Assembly (NCBI GenBank): GCA_028728195.1
Contig: JAQYUY010000099.1
Location: 1 to 40,962 of the forward strand
Direction: 5' to 3'
DNA length: 40,962 bases
From: Endozoicomonas sp. (ex Botrylloides leachii)
GTDB lineage: Bacteria; Pseudomonadota; Gammaproteobacteria; Pseudomonadales; Endozoicomonadaceae
The notes beneath the pieces were generated by a model, which saw nothing but the letters and a program-made list of their open reading frames with translations, did no database searches and had not been told where the DNA came from. Position numbers and translations under genes: made by a program. This document shows positions 31,029 through 40,962 of the stretch, one piece after another; within the stretch, counting starts at the first letter, position 1; each line of letters starts with the position of its first letter.

Positions 31029-32390
31029 ATGCAAGTCGAACTTGAAGTGACTTCCGGTCTGAAGCGTCGTCTTACCATCACTATCCCCTCTGATCAGATT
31101 GAAGAAGGGATTAATAAGCGCCTACAAGATTTATCTCGTCGTATCCGTTTAGATGGTTTCCGTCCTGGAAAAGCGCCAATGAAAGTGCTTAAACGCCGTT
31201 ACGGTGAGGGTGCTCGTCAGGAGGTGCTAGACAAGATGATTCAGTCATCTTTCGTCGAAGCTGTAGGACAGGAAAATTTAAATCCTGCTGGGGTACCATC
31301 AGTTGAGCCGGTATCTAAAGGGCAAAATGAAGACTTCCAGTTTATTGCCTCTTTTGAAGTCTATCCGGAAATTGAATTAGGTAATTTTGCTGCTATTAGT
31401 GTCGAGCGCCCAGTGGCTGACGTCAATGAAGCTGATGTTGACGAAATGATTAATACCTTAAAACAGCAAAGTCGAACTTTTGAAGAGATTAACCGAGGTG
31501 CGGAGCAAGGTGATCAGGTAACGCTTGACTATCAAGGTACTCTAGATGGTGAACCATTTGATGGTGGATCCGCTGAAAATGCTGAGCTTGAATTGGGATC
31601 AGGCCGAATGATTCCTGGATTTGACGATGGCTTGGTTGGTATGATGGCTGGTGAGGAAAAGGTGCTAAAGCTGACCTTTCCTGAGGATTATCATGCCAAG
31701 AAATTAGCGGGTAAAACAGCTGAGTTTAGCTGTAAAGTAAGCAAAGTATCCACACCGGTAGAGCCAGAGCTTGATAACGCTTTTTTTGAACGTTTCGGGG
31801 TCAAAGACGGTAACTTAGAAGCGTTTCGTTCTGAGGTTGCCAAGAATATGCAGCGTGAGTTGCGTCAGGCTGTTAAGGGTAAGATTAAGAGCCAAGTCAT
31901 GGATGGTCTGCTAAAACTGCATGATATAGAAGTGCCTTCTGTATTGATTTCTCAAGAAATCGATCGCATGCGTGAGCAAGCCGTTCAAAGCTGGAATGGG
32001 GAGAATAATGATTTTGACCCTAAACAATTGCCAGCTCAGTTATTTGAAACACAGGCTAAAAAACGCATAGCTCTAGGATTACTGGTTAATGAAGTGGTCA
32101 AACAGCGTAAAGTTGAAGTAGATGATGAGCGTGTTCGGGTAATGGTTGAGGAAATGGCTGCTGCTTATCAACAGCCTCAAGATGTAATCGACTGGTACTA
32201 TAATAATGATCAACAGCTTTCCCAAGTTAAGTATATTGTTCTCGAAGAGCAAGTGGTAGATACTATTCTTGAATCTGCTAACGTTAGCGAAAAAGCCTGC
32301 AGTTATCAGGATGCTATTAAGCCTGAACAAAAGCAGCAAGAAGAAGCTGCTGACGTAGTGGATGATAAATCTGTTGAGCAAGAAACCTAA
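31029..32390 (+). CDS. tig: Trigger factor
   Basis: MQVELEVTSGLKRRLTITIP, RLDGFRPGKAPMKVLKRRYG, FKBP-type domain. Confidence 0.98.
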   Translation: MQVELEVTSGLKRRLTITIPSDQIEEGINKRLQDLSRRIRLDGFRPGKAPMKVLKRRYGEGARQEVLDKMIQSSFVEAVGQENLNPAGVPSVEPVSKGQNEDFQFIASFEVYPEIELGNFAAISVERPVADVNEADVDEMINTLKQQSRTFEEINRGAEQGDQVTLDYQGTLDGEPFDGGSAENAELELGSGRMIPGFDDGLVGMMAGEEKVLKLTFPEDYHAKKLAGKTAEFSCKVSKVSTPVEPELDNAFFERFGVKDGNLEAFRSEVAKNMQRELRQAVKGKIKSQVMDGLLKLHDIEVPSVLISQEIDRMREQAVQSWNGENNDFDPKQLPAQLFETQAKKRIALGLLVNEVVKQRKVEVDDERVRVMVEEMAAAYQQPQDVIDWYYNNDQQLSQVKYIVLEEQVVDTILESANVSEKACSYQDAIKPEQKQQEEAADVVDDKSVEQET

Positions 32391-32502
32391 GACTAAAGGT
32401 TGCTTGCTAGTGATGCTCTGATAATGTGAGTTATCAGAGACATCTGTGCACAGGTGGTTATAGCCCACCCCTCTTCGACTTTGAAAGGAGTTAAGAAAGG
32501 AT

Positions 32503-33153
32503 ATGTCCTTACTGACAGATGCGCAGGCTGTAGCAATTACCAGTTCGGGGCTGGTGCCTATTGTAGTTGAGCAATCGGCACGGGGCGAACGGTCGTACGA
32601 TATTTATTCCCGCCTTTTGAAAGAACGTGTGATTTTTATGATCGGTCAGGTCGAAGATCATATGGCAAATCTTGTGGTGGCTCAGCTGTTATTTCTTGAA
32701 TCAGAGAATCCAGATAAAGATATTCATCTTTATATAAACTCTCCTGGGGGCTCGGTAACAGCTGGCATGTCTATCTATGACACTATGCAGTTTATCAAAT
32801 CTAATGTGTCTACAATGTGTATTGGTCAAGCGGCAAGTATGGGTGCCTTGCTGCTCGCAGGTGGTGCGGCAGGTAAGCGTTATGTGCTGCCGCATTCTCG
32901 AGTAATGATTCACCAGCCCTTGGGTGGTTTTCAGGGTCAAGCATCTGATATAGAAATTCATGCAAAAGAAATTCTAACCATCAAGCAAGAGTTGAACAAT
33001 GTTTTAGCCCATCATACCGGCCAGCCTCTAGAGGTTATTGAACGAGATACTGATCGTGATAACTTTATGAATGCTGAAGAAGCTGTTAAGTATGGCTTAG
33101 TTGATCAAGTAATGGATCGCCGACAAGGTGAAGGCAATAAGCCAGCGGAATAG
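32503..33153 (+). CDS. clpP: ATP-dependent Clp protease proteolytic subunit
   Basis: [47 protein letters not shown]. Confidence 0.99.
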   Translation: MSLLTDAQAVAITSSGLVPIVVEQSARGERSYDIYSRLLKERVIFMIGQVEDHMANLVVAQLLFLESENPDKDIHLYINSPGGSVTAGMSIYDTMQFIKSNVSTMCIGQAASMGALLLAGGAAGKRYVLPHSRVMIHQPLGGFQGQASDIEIHAKEILTIKQELNNVLAHHTGQPLEVIERDTDRDNFMNAEEAVKYGLVDQVMDRRQGEGNKPAE

Positions 33154-33311
33154 ATGGCGCTCTAGTATTCAAGAAGGATAATTCTTGAACTTATTCAGGA
33201 AGCCTTCTCTTATAGACAGAACTAATAGAGCGTTTGGATACACTTGGGAATGCCCCCCAATGCCTGCATCTTGTTTAATTCAGGTGTTGTCCTTGATAAC
33301 AGGGTAATCGA

Positions 33312-34601
33312 ATGACCGACGAAACAAGCGGCAAGGGTGAAGATAACGGCAAGTTGCTGTACTGCTCTTTCTGCGGAAAAAGTCAGCATGAAGTGCGCAA
33401 GCTTATTGCTGGCCCATCCGTTTTCATATGTGATGAATGCGTTGATTTATGTAATGACATAATACGTGAAGAAATTCAGGATGGTGGCTCAGAAGAAGCT
33501 TCTGATAAATTGCCAACGCCTCAAGAAATCAAGAAGATTCTTGATGAATATGTAATTGGTCAGCCAAAGGCAAAGAAAGTGCTTTCTGTTGCTGTTTATA
33601 ACCATTACAAACGTCTTCGCTACGACGATAAGAAAAAAGATGATGTTGAGCTGGGGAAAAGTAATATTTTGTTAGTAGGACCCACGGGTAGTGGTAAGAC
33701 CTTGCTCGCAGAAACACTGGCCAGATTACTCAATGTCCCTTTTACCATTGCTGATGCTACAACGCTAACTGAAGCAGGTTACGTAGGTGAAGATGTAGAA
33801 AACATTATTCAAAAATTATTGCAAAAGTGTGATTACGATGTAGATAAAGCTCAAGAAGGCATTGTTTATATTGACGAGATTGACAAGATTTCAAGGAAGT
33901 CCGATAACCCTTCTATTACTCGGGATGTATCGGGTGAGGGTGTCCAGCAGGCATTGCTAAAGCTGATTGAAGGTACGGTTGCTTCTGTGCCGCCCCAAGG
34001 TGGGCGTAAGCACCCTCAACAAGAGTTTTTACAGGTAGATACTTCTAATATCTTATTTATCTGCGGCGGTGCTTTTGCAGGATTAGATAAGGTTATCAGA
34101 GCTCGTACAGATAAATCAGGAATTGGTTTCTCGGCAGAAGTAAAAAGCAAGGAAAGCGCAAAAGATCTGGGTGAAACGTTTAAAGAAGTTGAGCCAGAAG
34201 ATTTAGTAAAATTCGGTCTTATTCCTGAGTTTGTTGGTCGATTACCGGTGTTGGCCACGCTAGAGGAATTAGATGAAGAGGCATTAGTGCGTATTTTAAC
34301 TGAACCTAAAAATGCCCTTACCAAACAGTATCGAAAGCTATTTGATATGGAGGGTGTAGATGTTGATTTTCGTGATGATGCTTTGAAAGCAGTTGCTAAA
34401 AAAGCGATGGATCGGAAAACTGGTGCTAGAGGGTTACGCTCTATTCTTGAGTCAGTGCTGCTGAATTCGATGTATGATATCCCTTCTCAAGAGATAGTAT
34501 CAAAAGTGGTTGTTGACAGTTCTGTCATTAATGGAGACTCAGAACCTTTGCTTATTTATGACAATACTGATGCGCCTAAAGCTTTGCCTGATAAGGGGTG
34601 A
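33312..34601 (+). CDS. clpX: ATP-dependent Clp protease ATP-binding subunit ClpX
   Basis: Zinc-binding [31 protein letters not shown]; Walker [12 protein letters not shown]. Confidence 0.99.
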   Translation: MTDETSGKGEDNGKLLYCSFCGKSQHEVRKLIAGPSVFICDECVDLCNDIIREEIQDGGSEEASDKLPTPQEIKKILDEYVIGQPKAKKVLSVAVYNHYKRLRYDDKKKDDVELGKSNILLVGPTGSGKTLLAETLARLLNVPFTIADATTLTEAGYVGEDVENIIQKLLQKCDYDVDKAQEGIVYIDEIDKISRKSDNPSITRDVSGEGVQQALLKLIEGTVASVPPQGGRKHPQQEFLQVDTSNILFICGGAFAGLDKVIRARTDKSGIGFSAEVKSKESAKDLGETFKEVEPEDLVKFGLIPEFVGRLPVLATLEELDEEALVRILTEPKNALTKQYRKLFDMEGVDVDFRDDALKAVAKKAMDRKTGARGLRSILESVLLNSMYDIPSQEIVSKVVVDSSVINGDSEPLLIYDNTDAPKALPDKG

Positions 34602-34617
34602 TGGTAAATAAATGCAT

Positions 34618-34648
34618 AAAAAAAGACCCTAATTTGGGTCTTTTTTTA
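34618..34648 (+). terminator. Rho-independent terminator after clpX
   Basis: AAAAAAAGACCC-taattt-GGGTCTTTTTTT. Confidence 0.9.
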
Positions 34649-34701
34649 TGGTGATGGTGATGGTGATGCTCTTGGATGTTTGGTAATTTGTTCAGTGCAG
34701 A

Positions 34702-34867
34702 CTAATACCCATTATGTTTTCTAACTACTGCAATGAGCAGGAGTAGCTGTACTACAGGGCAAGTCAGAATGATGAGTAATAGTAGAACCATTGCGAAGAA
34801 GTCTACACCAGTGCTCGTATTCGGGTAGTCAGCGAGATAGCGGAGTTAGAAAAGATAATTGGTATAA
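34702..34867. repeat. MITE-like element, copy 2 of the ATACCAAT family
   Basis: Left TAATACCCATTATGTTTTCTAACT, right AGTTAGAAAAGATAATTGGTATAA, near-perfect inverted ends. Confidence 0.78.
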
Positions 34868-35111
34868 GGAACTAATTACTAAAAGATAACTCAATTATTA
34901 TTAGTGCTATTGAATTTTTTATGTAAAACCCGCATCTTAAGGCTATAGGCACCGTCTGATTGTTCCATTAAAGTGCCTAATAAGTATTATTTAGTCTCAA
35001 ACAGGTGCTGATCATGGTCTATTTTGGCGTATTTGGCGTCTATGAATAATTTTTTGCTTTGCATCCCTGCCAAAATAGGTGTGCGTGTTGCTGTTAGAAG
35101 GGGCTTGTATT

Positions 35112-37529
35112 ATGGATAAAACACTGGGTCATTCGTCTAATCTTTTTACGTTGCCATTGCTGCCTCTGCGTGACATTGTCGTTTATCCGCATATGGTAAT
35201 TCCATTATTTGTTGGGCGAGAAAAATCCATTGAAGCACTTGATAATGCGATGTTAGAAGAGAAAAAAATTTTACTGGTCGCACAAAAAAACTCACAGATT
35301 GATGACCCTCAATCATCTGATCTTTTTCAAGTAGGAACACTTGCCAGCATCTTGCAATTATTAAAACTACCCGATGGTACAGTCAAAGTATTAGTGGAGG
35401 GGGAACAGCGAATTTCTGTAGAGTCACTTAAAGAGCAAGAGGCAGGTCTGTTTGCAATCGGGCAGAGTTTAGAGGAAGAAGTAATTAGCGAGAGAGAATC
35501 GGAAGTGCTGGTACGCTCGCTTATGTCACAGTTTGAACAGTATGTGAAGCTCAGTAAAAAAATACCAAATGAAGTGTTAGCCTCGCTCTCAAGCATCAGC
35601 GAGCCAGGGAAGCTGGCTGATACTGTTGCAGCACATATGCCTATGAAAATTGAAGACAAGCAGAAAGTGTTGGAAATCGATACAATTGGTAGTCGTCTTG
35701 AATATTTAATAGGGGTGATGCAGGGAGAAATGGATTTTCTTCAGGTTGAAAAGAAAATTCGTGGGCGTGTTAAGAAACAAATGGAAAAGAGCCAACGAGA
35801 ATACTATCTGAATGAGCAAATGAAAGCAATTCAGAAAGAACTCGGAGATATGGATGAGGCGCCTGGCGAGTTAGATGCATTAACAGAAAAGATTGAATCT
35901 GTAGGTATGAGCAAAAGTGCTAAGGAAAAAGCGCTGTCAGAGTTGAATAAGCTAAAGATGATGTCGCCGATGTCTGCTGAGGCTACAGTGGTCAGAAGTT
36001 ATATTGATTGGATGGTCAGTGTACCATGGAAAAATCGTAGCAAAGTTCGTCATGATATGAGACGGGCTCAGCTTATTCTGGAAGCAGACCATTATGGGCT
36101 TGATGAAGTAAAAGAACGAATTCTAGAATACCTTGCTGTGCAAAAAAGAGTAAAAAAAGTCAAGGGGTCTGTACTTTGTCTTGTAGGACCTCCTGGCGTG
36201 GGTAAAACGTCTTTAGGTGAATCGATTGCTCGGGCTACTAACCGGAAATTTGTGCGCATGGCTTTAGGTGGAGTGCGTGATGAAGCTGAAATTCGCGGTC
36301 ACAGAAGAACGTATATTGGCTCGATGCCTGGCAAATTAATACAGAAAATGGCGAAATCTGAAGTACGTAACCCGCTCTTTCTTCTGGATGAGATTGACAA
36401 ACTTGGTTCTGATATGCGCGGTGATCCGGCCTCTGCTTTATTAGAGGTACTTGATCCTGAGCAGAATAATGCCTTTAATGACCACTATCTGGAAGTGGAT
36501 TATGATCTGTCCGATGTTATGTTTGTCTGTACATCAAACTCTATGAATATCCCTGCACCATTGCTGGATCGAATGGAGGTAATACGCATTCCAGGCTACA
36601 CAGAAGATGAAAAGCTTAATATTTCTATACGATATTTAATACCTAAACAGATCAAAAACAATGGTCTTAAAGAAGATGAATTGAGTTTTCAAGATGATGC
36701 AATCCGTTATGTGATTCGTTATTACACCCGTGAAGCAGGTGTACGTGGATTAGAGCGCGAGATTGCTAAGATTTGCCGAAAAGCAGTTAAAGATGATTCG
36801 CTGTCTGTGGAAGAAAAGCATGGCAAAGTAACCAAAGAAAATCTGGAATATTTCTTAGGTGTTAGAAAGTACAGCTACGGTTGTGCAGAAGAAAAAGACC
36901 AAGTAGGCCAAGTGACAGGGTTGGCTTGGACGCAGGTAGGTGGAGAGTTATTAACTATAGAAGCAGCTGCTGTTGCTGGTAAAGGGCAAATCATTAAGAC
37001 AGGTTCCTTGGGTGATGTAATGCAGGAATCTATTCAGACAGCGTTAACTGTAGTGAGAAGCCGAGTATCTGCATTAGGAGTACCGCCAGATTTCCACAAG
37101 AGGAATGACCTCCATATTCATGTTCCTGAAGGAGCTACGCCAAAAGATGGGCCTAGTGCAGGCATTGGCATGTGTACGGCATTGGTTTCCGTTTTGACCA
37201 ATGTGGCTGTTAAGGCAGATGTGGCTATGACGGGAGAAATTACGCTGCGTGGCCAAGTGCTGGCTATCGGAGGGCTCAAAGAAAAACTGCTGGCTGCTCA
37301 TCGAGGAGGGATAAAAACAGTTGTTATTCCAGAAGAAAATCGAAGGGACTTAAGAGAAATTCCCGACAATATCAAAGAAGATCTTAAAATTATTCCTGTT
37401 CAGTGGATTGATGAAGTACTTGATATTGCTCTGCAGTATATGCCGAAACCGCTGGTTCAAGAAGCAGGAACTGTTGCTAAAAGTGCAGAGGTAGATGATG
37501 CGGCACAAGAACGTACTAATACACACTGA
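35112..37529 (+). CDS. lon: ATP-dependent protease Lon
   Basis: LPLLPLRDIVVYPHMVIPLFVGREKSI, GPPGVGKTSLGESIA, catalytic PKDGPSAGI. Probable ATG at 35112; track ORF extends to 35079. Confidence 0.98.
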   Translation: MDKTLGHSSNLFTLPLLPLRDIVVYPHMVIPLFVGREKSIEALDNAMLEEKKILLVAQKNSQIDDPQSSDLFQVGTLASILQLLKLPDGTVKVLVEGEQRISVESLKEQEAGLFAIGQSLEEEVISERESEVLVRSLMSQFEQYVKLSKKIPNEVLASLSSISEPGKLADTVAAHMPMKIEDKQKVLEIDTIGSRLEYLIGVMQGEMDFLQVEKKIRGRVKKQMEKSQREYYLNEQMKAIQKELGDMDEAPGELDALTEKIESVGMSKSAKEKALSELNKLKMMSPMSAEATVVRSYIDWMVSVPWKNRSKVRHDMRRAQLILEADHYGLDEVKERILEYLAVQKRVKKVKGSVLCLVGPPGVGKTSLGESIARATNRKFVRMALGGVRDEAEIRGHRRTYIGSMPGKLIQKMAKSEVRNPLFLLDEIDKLGSDMRGDPASALLEVLDPEQNNAFNDHYLEVDYDLSDVMFVCTSNSMNIPAPLLDRMEVIRIPGYTEDEKLNISIRYLIPKQIKNNGLKEDELSFQDDAIRYVIRYYTREAGVRGLEREIAKICRKAVKDDSLSVEEKHGKVTKENLEYFLGVRKYSYGCAEEKDQVGQVTGLAWTQVGGELLTIEAAAVAGKGQIIKTGSLGDVMQESIQTALTVVRSRVSALGVPPDFHKRNDLHIHVPEGATPKDGPSAGIGMCTALVSVLTNVAVKADVAMTGEITLRGQVLAIGGLKEKLLAAHRGGIKTVVIPEENRRDLREIPDNIKEDLKIIPVQWIDEVLDIALQYMPKPLVQEAGTVAKSAEVDDAAQERTNTH

Positions 37530-38130
37530 GTAGATAGGTGCTATTCTTACTTTGCTATCATTTCCATATTTGCAAGATGGTGATGAAGAGAATGTATTGC
37601 TGTTGTCTAGGATTCTCGAACAATCGGTTGTTTTCAGATTTAATATGGTAAATATCCGAACTAGCTAGAGGCTCTTTGTTGACAGTAGAGTGAGCCGATT
37701 GGTATAAATTGCCGCTACCTCAATCTGAGCGTGAAGCGGTGGCTTTCTGCTTCATTGCGTTCTTTCTGATATGGTATTTATTTCGGCATGCGTTATTACT
37801 TGCCGCTATAGTTATCTATCGGTTTGGTATAACGTTTCACTGGCAGATTTATTTAAGCATAACTGAACGCTTAAGCTTGATGTAATGTTTAGGTCAATAC
37901 TCTGCTAATACAATATTTTATTGCTGTGAGTCTTCAAGCTGACTTTTTTTAATCAGGCTTTTAGGTGGATCAGTTAAAATGACACGGAGCCTGCTCTGTT
38001 GCTTGTGTTTTCAGTTAAAATCTAGCAGCATAGCGAACGTCCGTTAGGTGCAGGTATAAAGCATTTTCATCGCTGGTTACCTGTTAGCTGTTTTGGCTAA
38101 GCAAAGCATCCTACAAAGAAGGGGAATAGA

Positions 38131-38403
38131 GTGAACAAGTCTGAGCTGATTGATGCCATCGCTGCATCTGCTGATATCCCGAAAGCACATGCTGGTCGTG
38201 CCTTAGATGCGATGATCGCTTCTATTACAGATGCACTGAAAACGGGTGAGCAAGTTGTTCTGGTTGGTTTCGGTACTTTTTCTGTAAAAGAGCGTGCTGC
38301 TCGTACAGGTCGAAATCCTCAAACGGGTGATCCCATTCAAATTGCTGCAGCTAAAATCCCAAGCTTTAAAGCTGGCAAAGCGCTAAAAGACTCTGTTAAT
38401 TGA
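38131..38403 (+). CDS. hupB: DNA-binding protein HU (beta type)
   Basis: [29 protein letters not shown] ... [47 protein letters not shown] start; between lon and ppiD. Confidence 0.98.
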   Translation: MNKSELIDAIAASADIPKAHAGRALDAMIASITDALKTGEQVVLVGFGTFSVKERAARTGRNPQTGDPIQIAAAKIPSFKAGKALKDSVN

Positions 38404-38505
38404 TCTGTGTTGCGTAAAGGTTCATTTTGGACCTATGACCCTAAGTAGAGAAGGGTTGCGCCTTGGTTTTATGAGGCAGCGTGCCTGATCTTTGCTTCTA
38501 TTGAT

Positions 38506-38537
38506 AAAGGCGCATCTACGGATGCGCTTTTTTTATA
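38506..38537 (+). terminator. Rho-independent terminator after hupB
   Basis: GGCGCATC-tac-GGATGCGC followed by T tract. Confidence 0.88.
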
Positions 38538-38672
38538 AAAATCGAGCCTCATCTGCGCTATCATTGCTAATGACCTGTCTCAGGGGTATGGGAGAGGCTC
38601 TGAAAATATATACTTGAAGACTGGCTGATAAACTAGAGCCTACTGGACAGAAGGACTGGAACTGAGGTTTTT

Positions 38673-40583
38673 ATGCTGCAATCAATGAGGGATAGGGCAA
38701 AAAGTTGGGTAACGATCGTTATTGTTGCCATTATTGCCTTTATGATGGCTATTACGGGCTTGGAGACATTGGCCCCTAATCCGAATAATCCAACTGTTGC
38801 TTCCGTTAACGGTGAAGACATAACTCATGCTCAGTTAGCTCATGCCTTGGATCAGCAGCGGCGTATACTGATGCAGCGTATGGGGCGTCAATTTGATCCT
38901 TCTACGATTGATGAGAAGGCATTTAAAGAAGCTGTTTTGCAGTCACTGATTAATCGTACATTAGAGCTGCAAGATGCAGAAAAGAATGGCATGAATGTCA
39001 GCTCTGAAGTGCTAGATAGAATCATTGTAGGTATGCCTGAACTCCAAGATAATGGTACATTTGATGAAGCACGGTATAAAATGCTGGTACGCAACTTGGG
39101 TATGACGCCCGCTGAGTTTAAAGACATGCTTCGAAAAGAGGTTTTGTTAACTCAGTTGCGTGCAGGTTTTTCTGCTTCTGAATTTGTGACAGGTGCTGAG
39201 TTAAAGCAACTGGGCTCTCTTGAAAATCAAACTAGAGATATTGCTTGGTTGACGCTGCCTGCAGCAGAGGCAAGAGCCAAAATTAAACCATCCGAAGATG
39301 AAATTAAAGCTTATTATAATGAGCACAAAGATGCTTATATGACACCTGAAGAGGTCGTTATCAGTTATATCGAGCTAGATAAAGCCAAATTGATTGATAA
39401 GGTAAAACTCAGCGAAGAAGATATACACTCAGAATATCAAGCTCGAATTGATGCGTTGAAACAAGAAGTTCAAGATCAAGAAAGCATTGCTTCTATTCTC
39501 ATTGCAATAAATAGCAAGCGCAGTGATGAGGCAGCAAAAAAACGCGCTGAAGAAGTTCTGAACAAGATCAAGCAGGGTGAGAGCTTTGCTAAGCTAGCTA
39601 AAACATTCTCTGATGACCCAGTAACCGCTGACAAAGGTGGCGATATAGGCGTTTACAAACCTGGTTTTTATGGACCTAAATTTGATTCTGCGGTAAAGAA
39701 ACTTAAAGTCGGTGAGATATCCGGTGCAGTTAAAACTCGTTATGGTTATCAGATCATTAAAATCATTAGTGAAAAACCACCTAAGCTACCTACATTTGCT
39801 GAGTTGAAAGCGAGTATAGTTAGTTCATTAAAAAATCGTAAAGTTGAAGATCTATACCAAGATCAAAGTAGACAGCTGGCAGATATTAGTTTTGAAGCAG
39901 CTGATCTTGCTCAGCCTGCTGAGCAGTTGGGCCTGACGATACATACCAGTAAAGTGTTTAGTCGTACTGGGGGTCAAGGTATTACCGCTAATCCAAAAGT
40001 TATTGCGGCTGCTTTTAGTGATGATACCCTGAATCTTGGCGCAAATAGTGAGGTCCTTGAGATTGCACCTGGTCGCTCAGTGGTTCTTAGAGTGAAAAAG
40101 CATCATATGCCCGAAGCTATACCTTTGAAAACAGTCAGGTCAAAGATTATTGCTTCTATTAAAAAGGAAAAAGCTAATGAGGAGCTACAAGAAAAAGCCA
40201 AACAGTTAATAGCTGCTATTAGGGATGGAAATGCCGATAAAATAGTTAAACAGGAAGGTTTACGTTGGGAAGAAAAGAAAGCAATACGGCGTAATCAGTC
40301 AGGAATTCCTCGACAGCTGGTAAGTAAGGCATTTGCCATGCCTCATCCATCAAAAGATAAACCCACATTAGTATCTACAGAGCTGCCTGATAGCGATGTT
40401 GTTTTAATTTCATTATCGGCTGTACATTCAGGCCAATATACCAAGGAGGATGAAATAAAAATGGCGACTTTAAGGCAGTATCTTGCCGAAGGTAATGGCC
40501 AAGATCTGTTTAATGAATACCTAGATAGCCTGAAAGCCAGTGCTGATGTGAAGATTAAGGGTAAAGAGAAGTCATCAAGTTAA
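38673..40583 (+). CDS. ppiD: Peptidyl-prolyl isomerase/periplasmic chaperone PpiD (SurA_N + parvulin)
   Basis: N-terminal TM anchor MLQSMRDRAKSWVTIVIVAIIAFMMAITG; parvulin FAKLAKTFSDDPVTADKGGDIGVYKPG; after hupB. Confidence 0.96.
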   Translation: MLQSMRDRAKSWVTIVIVAIIAFMMAITGLETLAPNPNNPTVASVNGEDITHAQLAHALDQQRRILMQRMGRQFDPSTIDEKAFKEAVLQSLINRTLELQDAEKNGMNVSSEVLDRIIVGMPELQDNGTFDEARYKMLVRNLGMTPAEFKDMLRKEVLLTQLRAGFSASEFVTGAELKQLGSLENQTRDIAWLTLPAAEARAKIKPSEDEIKAYYNEHKDAYMTPEEVVISYIELDKAKLIDKVKLSEEDIHSEYQARIDALKQEVQDQESIASILIAINSKRSDEAAKKRAEEVLNKIKQGESFAKLAKTFSDDPVTADKGGDIGVYKPGFYGPKFDSAVKKLKVGEISGAVKTRYGYQIIKIISEKPPKLPTFAELKASIVSSLKNRKVEDLYQDQSRQLADISFEAADLAQPAEQLGLTIHTSKVFSRTGGQGITANPKVIAAAFSDDTLNLGANSEVLEIAPGRSVVLRVKKHHMPEAIPLKTVRSKIIASIKKEKANEELQEKAKQLIAAIRDGNADKIVKQEGLRWEEKKAIRRNQSGIPRQLVSKAFAMPHPSKDKPTLVSTELPDSDVVLISLSAVHSGQYTKEDEIKMATLRQYLAEGNGQDLFNEYLDSLKASADVKIKGKEKSSS

Positions 40584-40584
40584 T

Positions 40585-40754
40585 GTAATACCAATTGTGT
40601 TTTCTGACTGTAATGGGCATCCGTAGTTGAACTCCAAGGTAAAGCGCAATGATGATTAATAGCAGGGTTTTTTCGAAGATGTCGAACACGGTGCTGGTGT
40701 TCGGATGCGGATGGCCAGCTCAATAGCGTAGTTAGAGAAGATTGCCGGTATAAT
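40585..40754. repeat. MITE-like element, copy 3 of the ATACCAAT family
   Basis: Left TAATACCAATTGTGTTTTCTGACT, right AGTTAGAGAAGATTGCCGGTATAATA; internal blocks shared with copies 1 and 2. Confidence 0.75.
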
Positions 40755-40774
40755 ATTTTCTCTGCGTTGATTTT

Positions 40775-40810
40775 AAATGCCATGCCTATTTTAGGCTTGG
40801 CATTTTTTTT
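40775..40810 (+). terminator. Rho-independent terminator downstream of ppiD
   Basis: AAATGCCATGCCTA-ttt-TAGGCTTGGCATTTTTTTT. Confidence 0.85.
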
Positions 40811-40879
40811 GGAAAGTAGGGGTGCTAAGTGAGGAAAGAGTTATAGCACGCGCCATCTAAAAATATGACAATGTCGTTT

Positions 40880-40962
40880 ATGACCTATTCAAATGATTTT
40901 ATACAGCGTGTACTTAAAGTACAAAAAGATAAAAAGCTGTCTCACAGAGCGACAGCATCCCT
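40880..40962 (+). mobile_element. IS630-like transposase N-terminus (truncated by window edge)
   Basis: MTYSNDFIQRVLKVQKDKKLSHRATASL..., typical N-terminal HTH start (MTYSxDFxxxVL) of IS630-family ORFs, open to the window end. Confidence 0.55.

Noticed and set aside
32079-32468. 129 aa minus-strand ORF
   Set aside because: Lies mostly antisense to tig; low-complexity composition and no recognisable motifs.
40580-40783. 67 aa minus-strand ORF
   Set aside because: Falls inside MITE-like copy 3 and the downstream terminator; no protein-like features.

Overview
The window is an AT-rich gammaproteobacterial chromosome segment. It is mostly a conserved housekeeping backbone: cspA-like, secA, Lrp/AsnC regulator + EamA transporter, tRNA-Glu, msrB, alaA, htpX, miaE-like, lpxH, ppiB, glnS, cysS, folD, a tRNA Pro-Arg-His-Leu cluster, tig, clpP, clpX, lon, hupB and ppiD. 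Three accessory layers sit in it. (1) A compact minus-strand P-type (RP4-like) trb type IV secretion cluster, trbB-C-D-E-F-G-H-I-J-L (about 13.05-22.9 kb), lies between htpX and miaE. No relaxase, coupling protein or TraF-type pilin peptidase is visible in the window, and a ~700 bp very AT-rich region rich in repeats and palindromes lies upstream. (2) A four-gene minus-strand cluster downstream of secA encodes a YHS-domain protein, a DoxX-like membrane protein and two different tandem ATP-grasp enzymes; it is a candidate uncharacterised biosynthetic or modification operon. (3) There is mobile and repeat DNA: IS630-like transposase ends at both window edges, a decayed IS982-like transposase, three ~167 bp MITE-like elements with ATACCAAT/ATTGGTAT terminal inverted repeats, and one unrelated 109 bp inverted-repeat element. 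Assignments rest on reading the translations and motifs. No database search was run.
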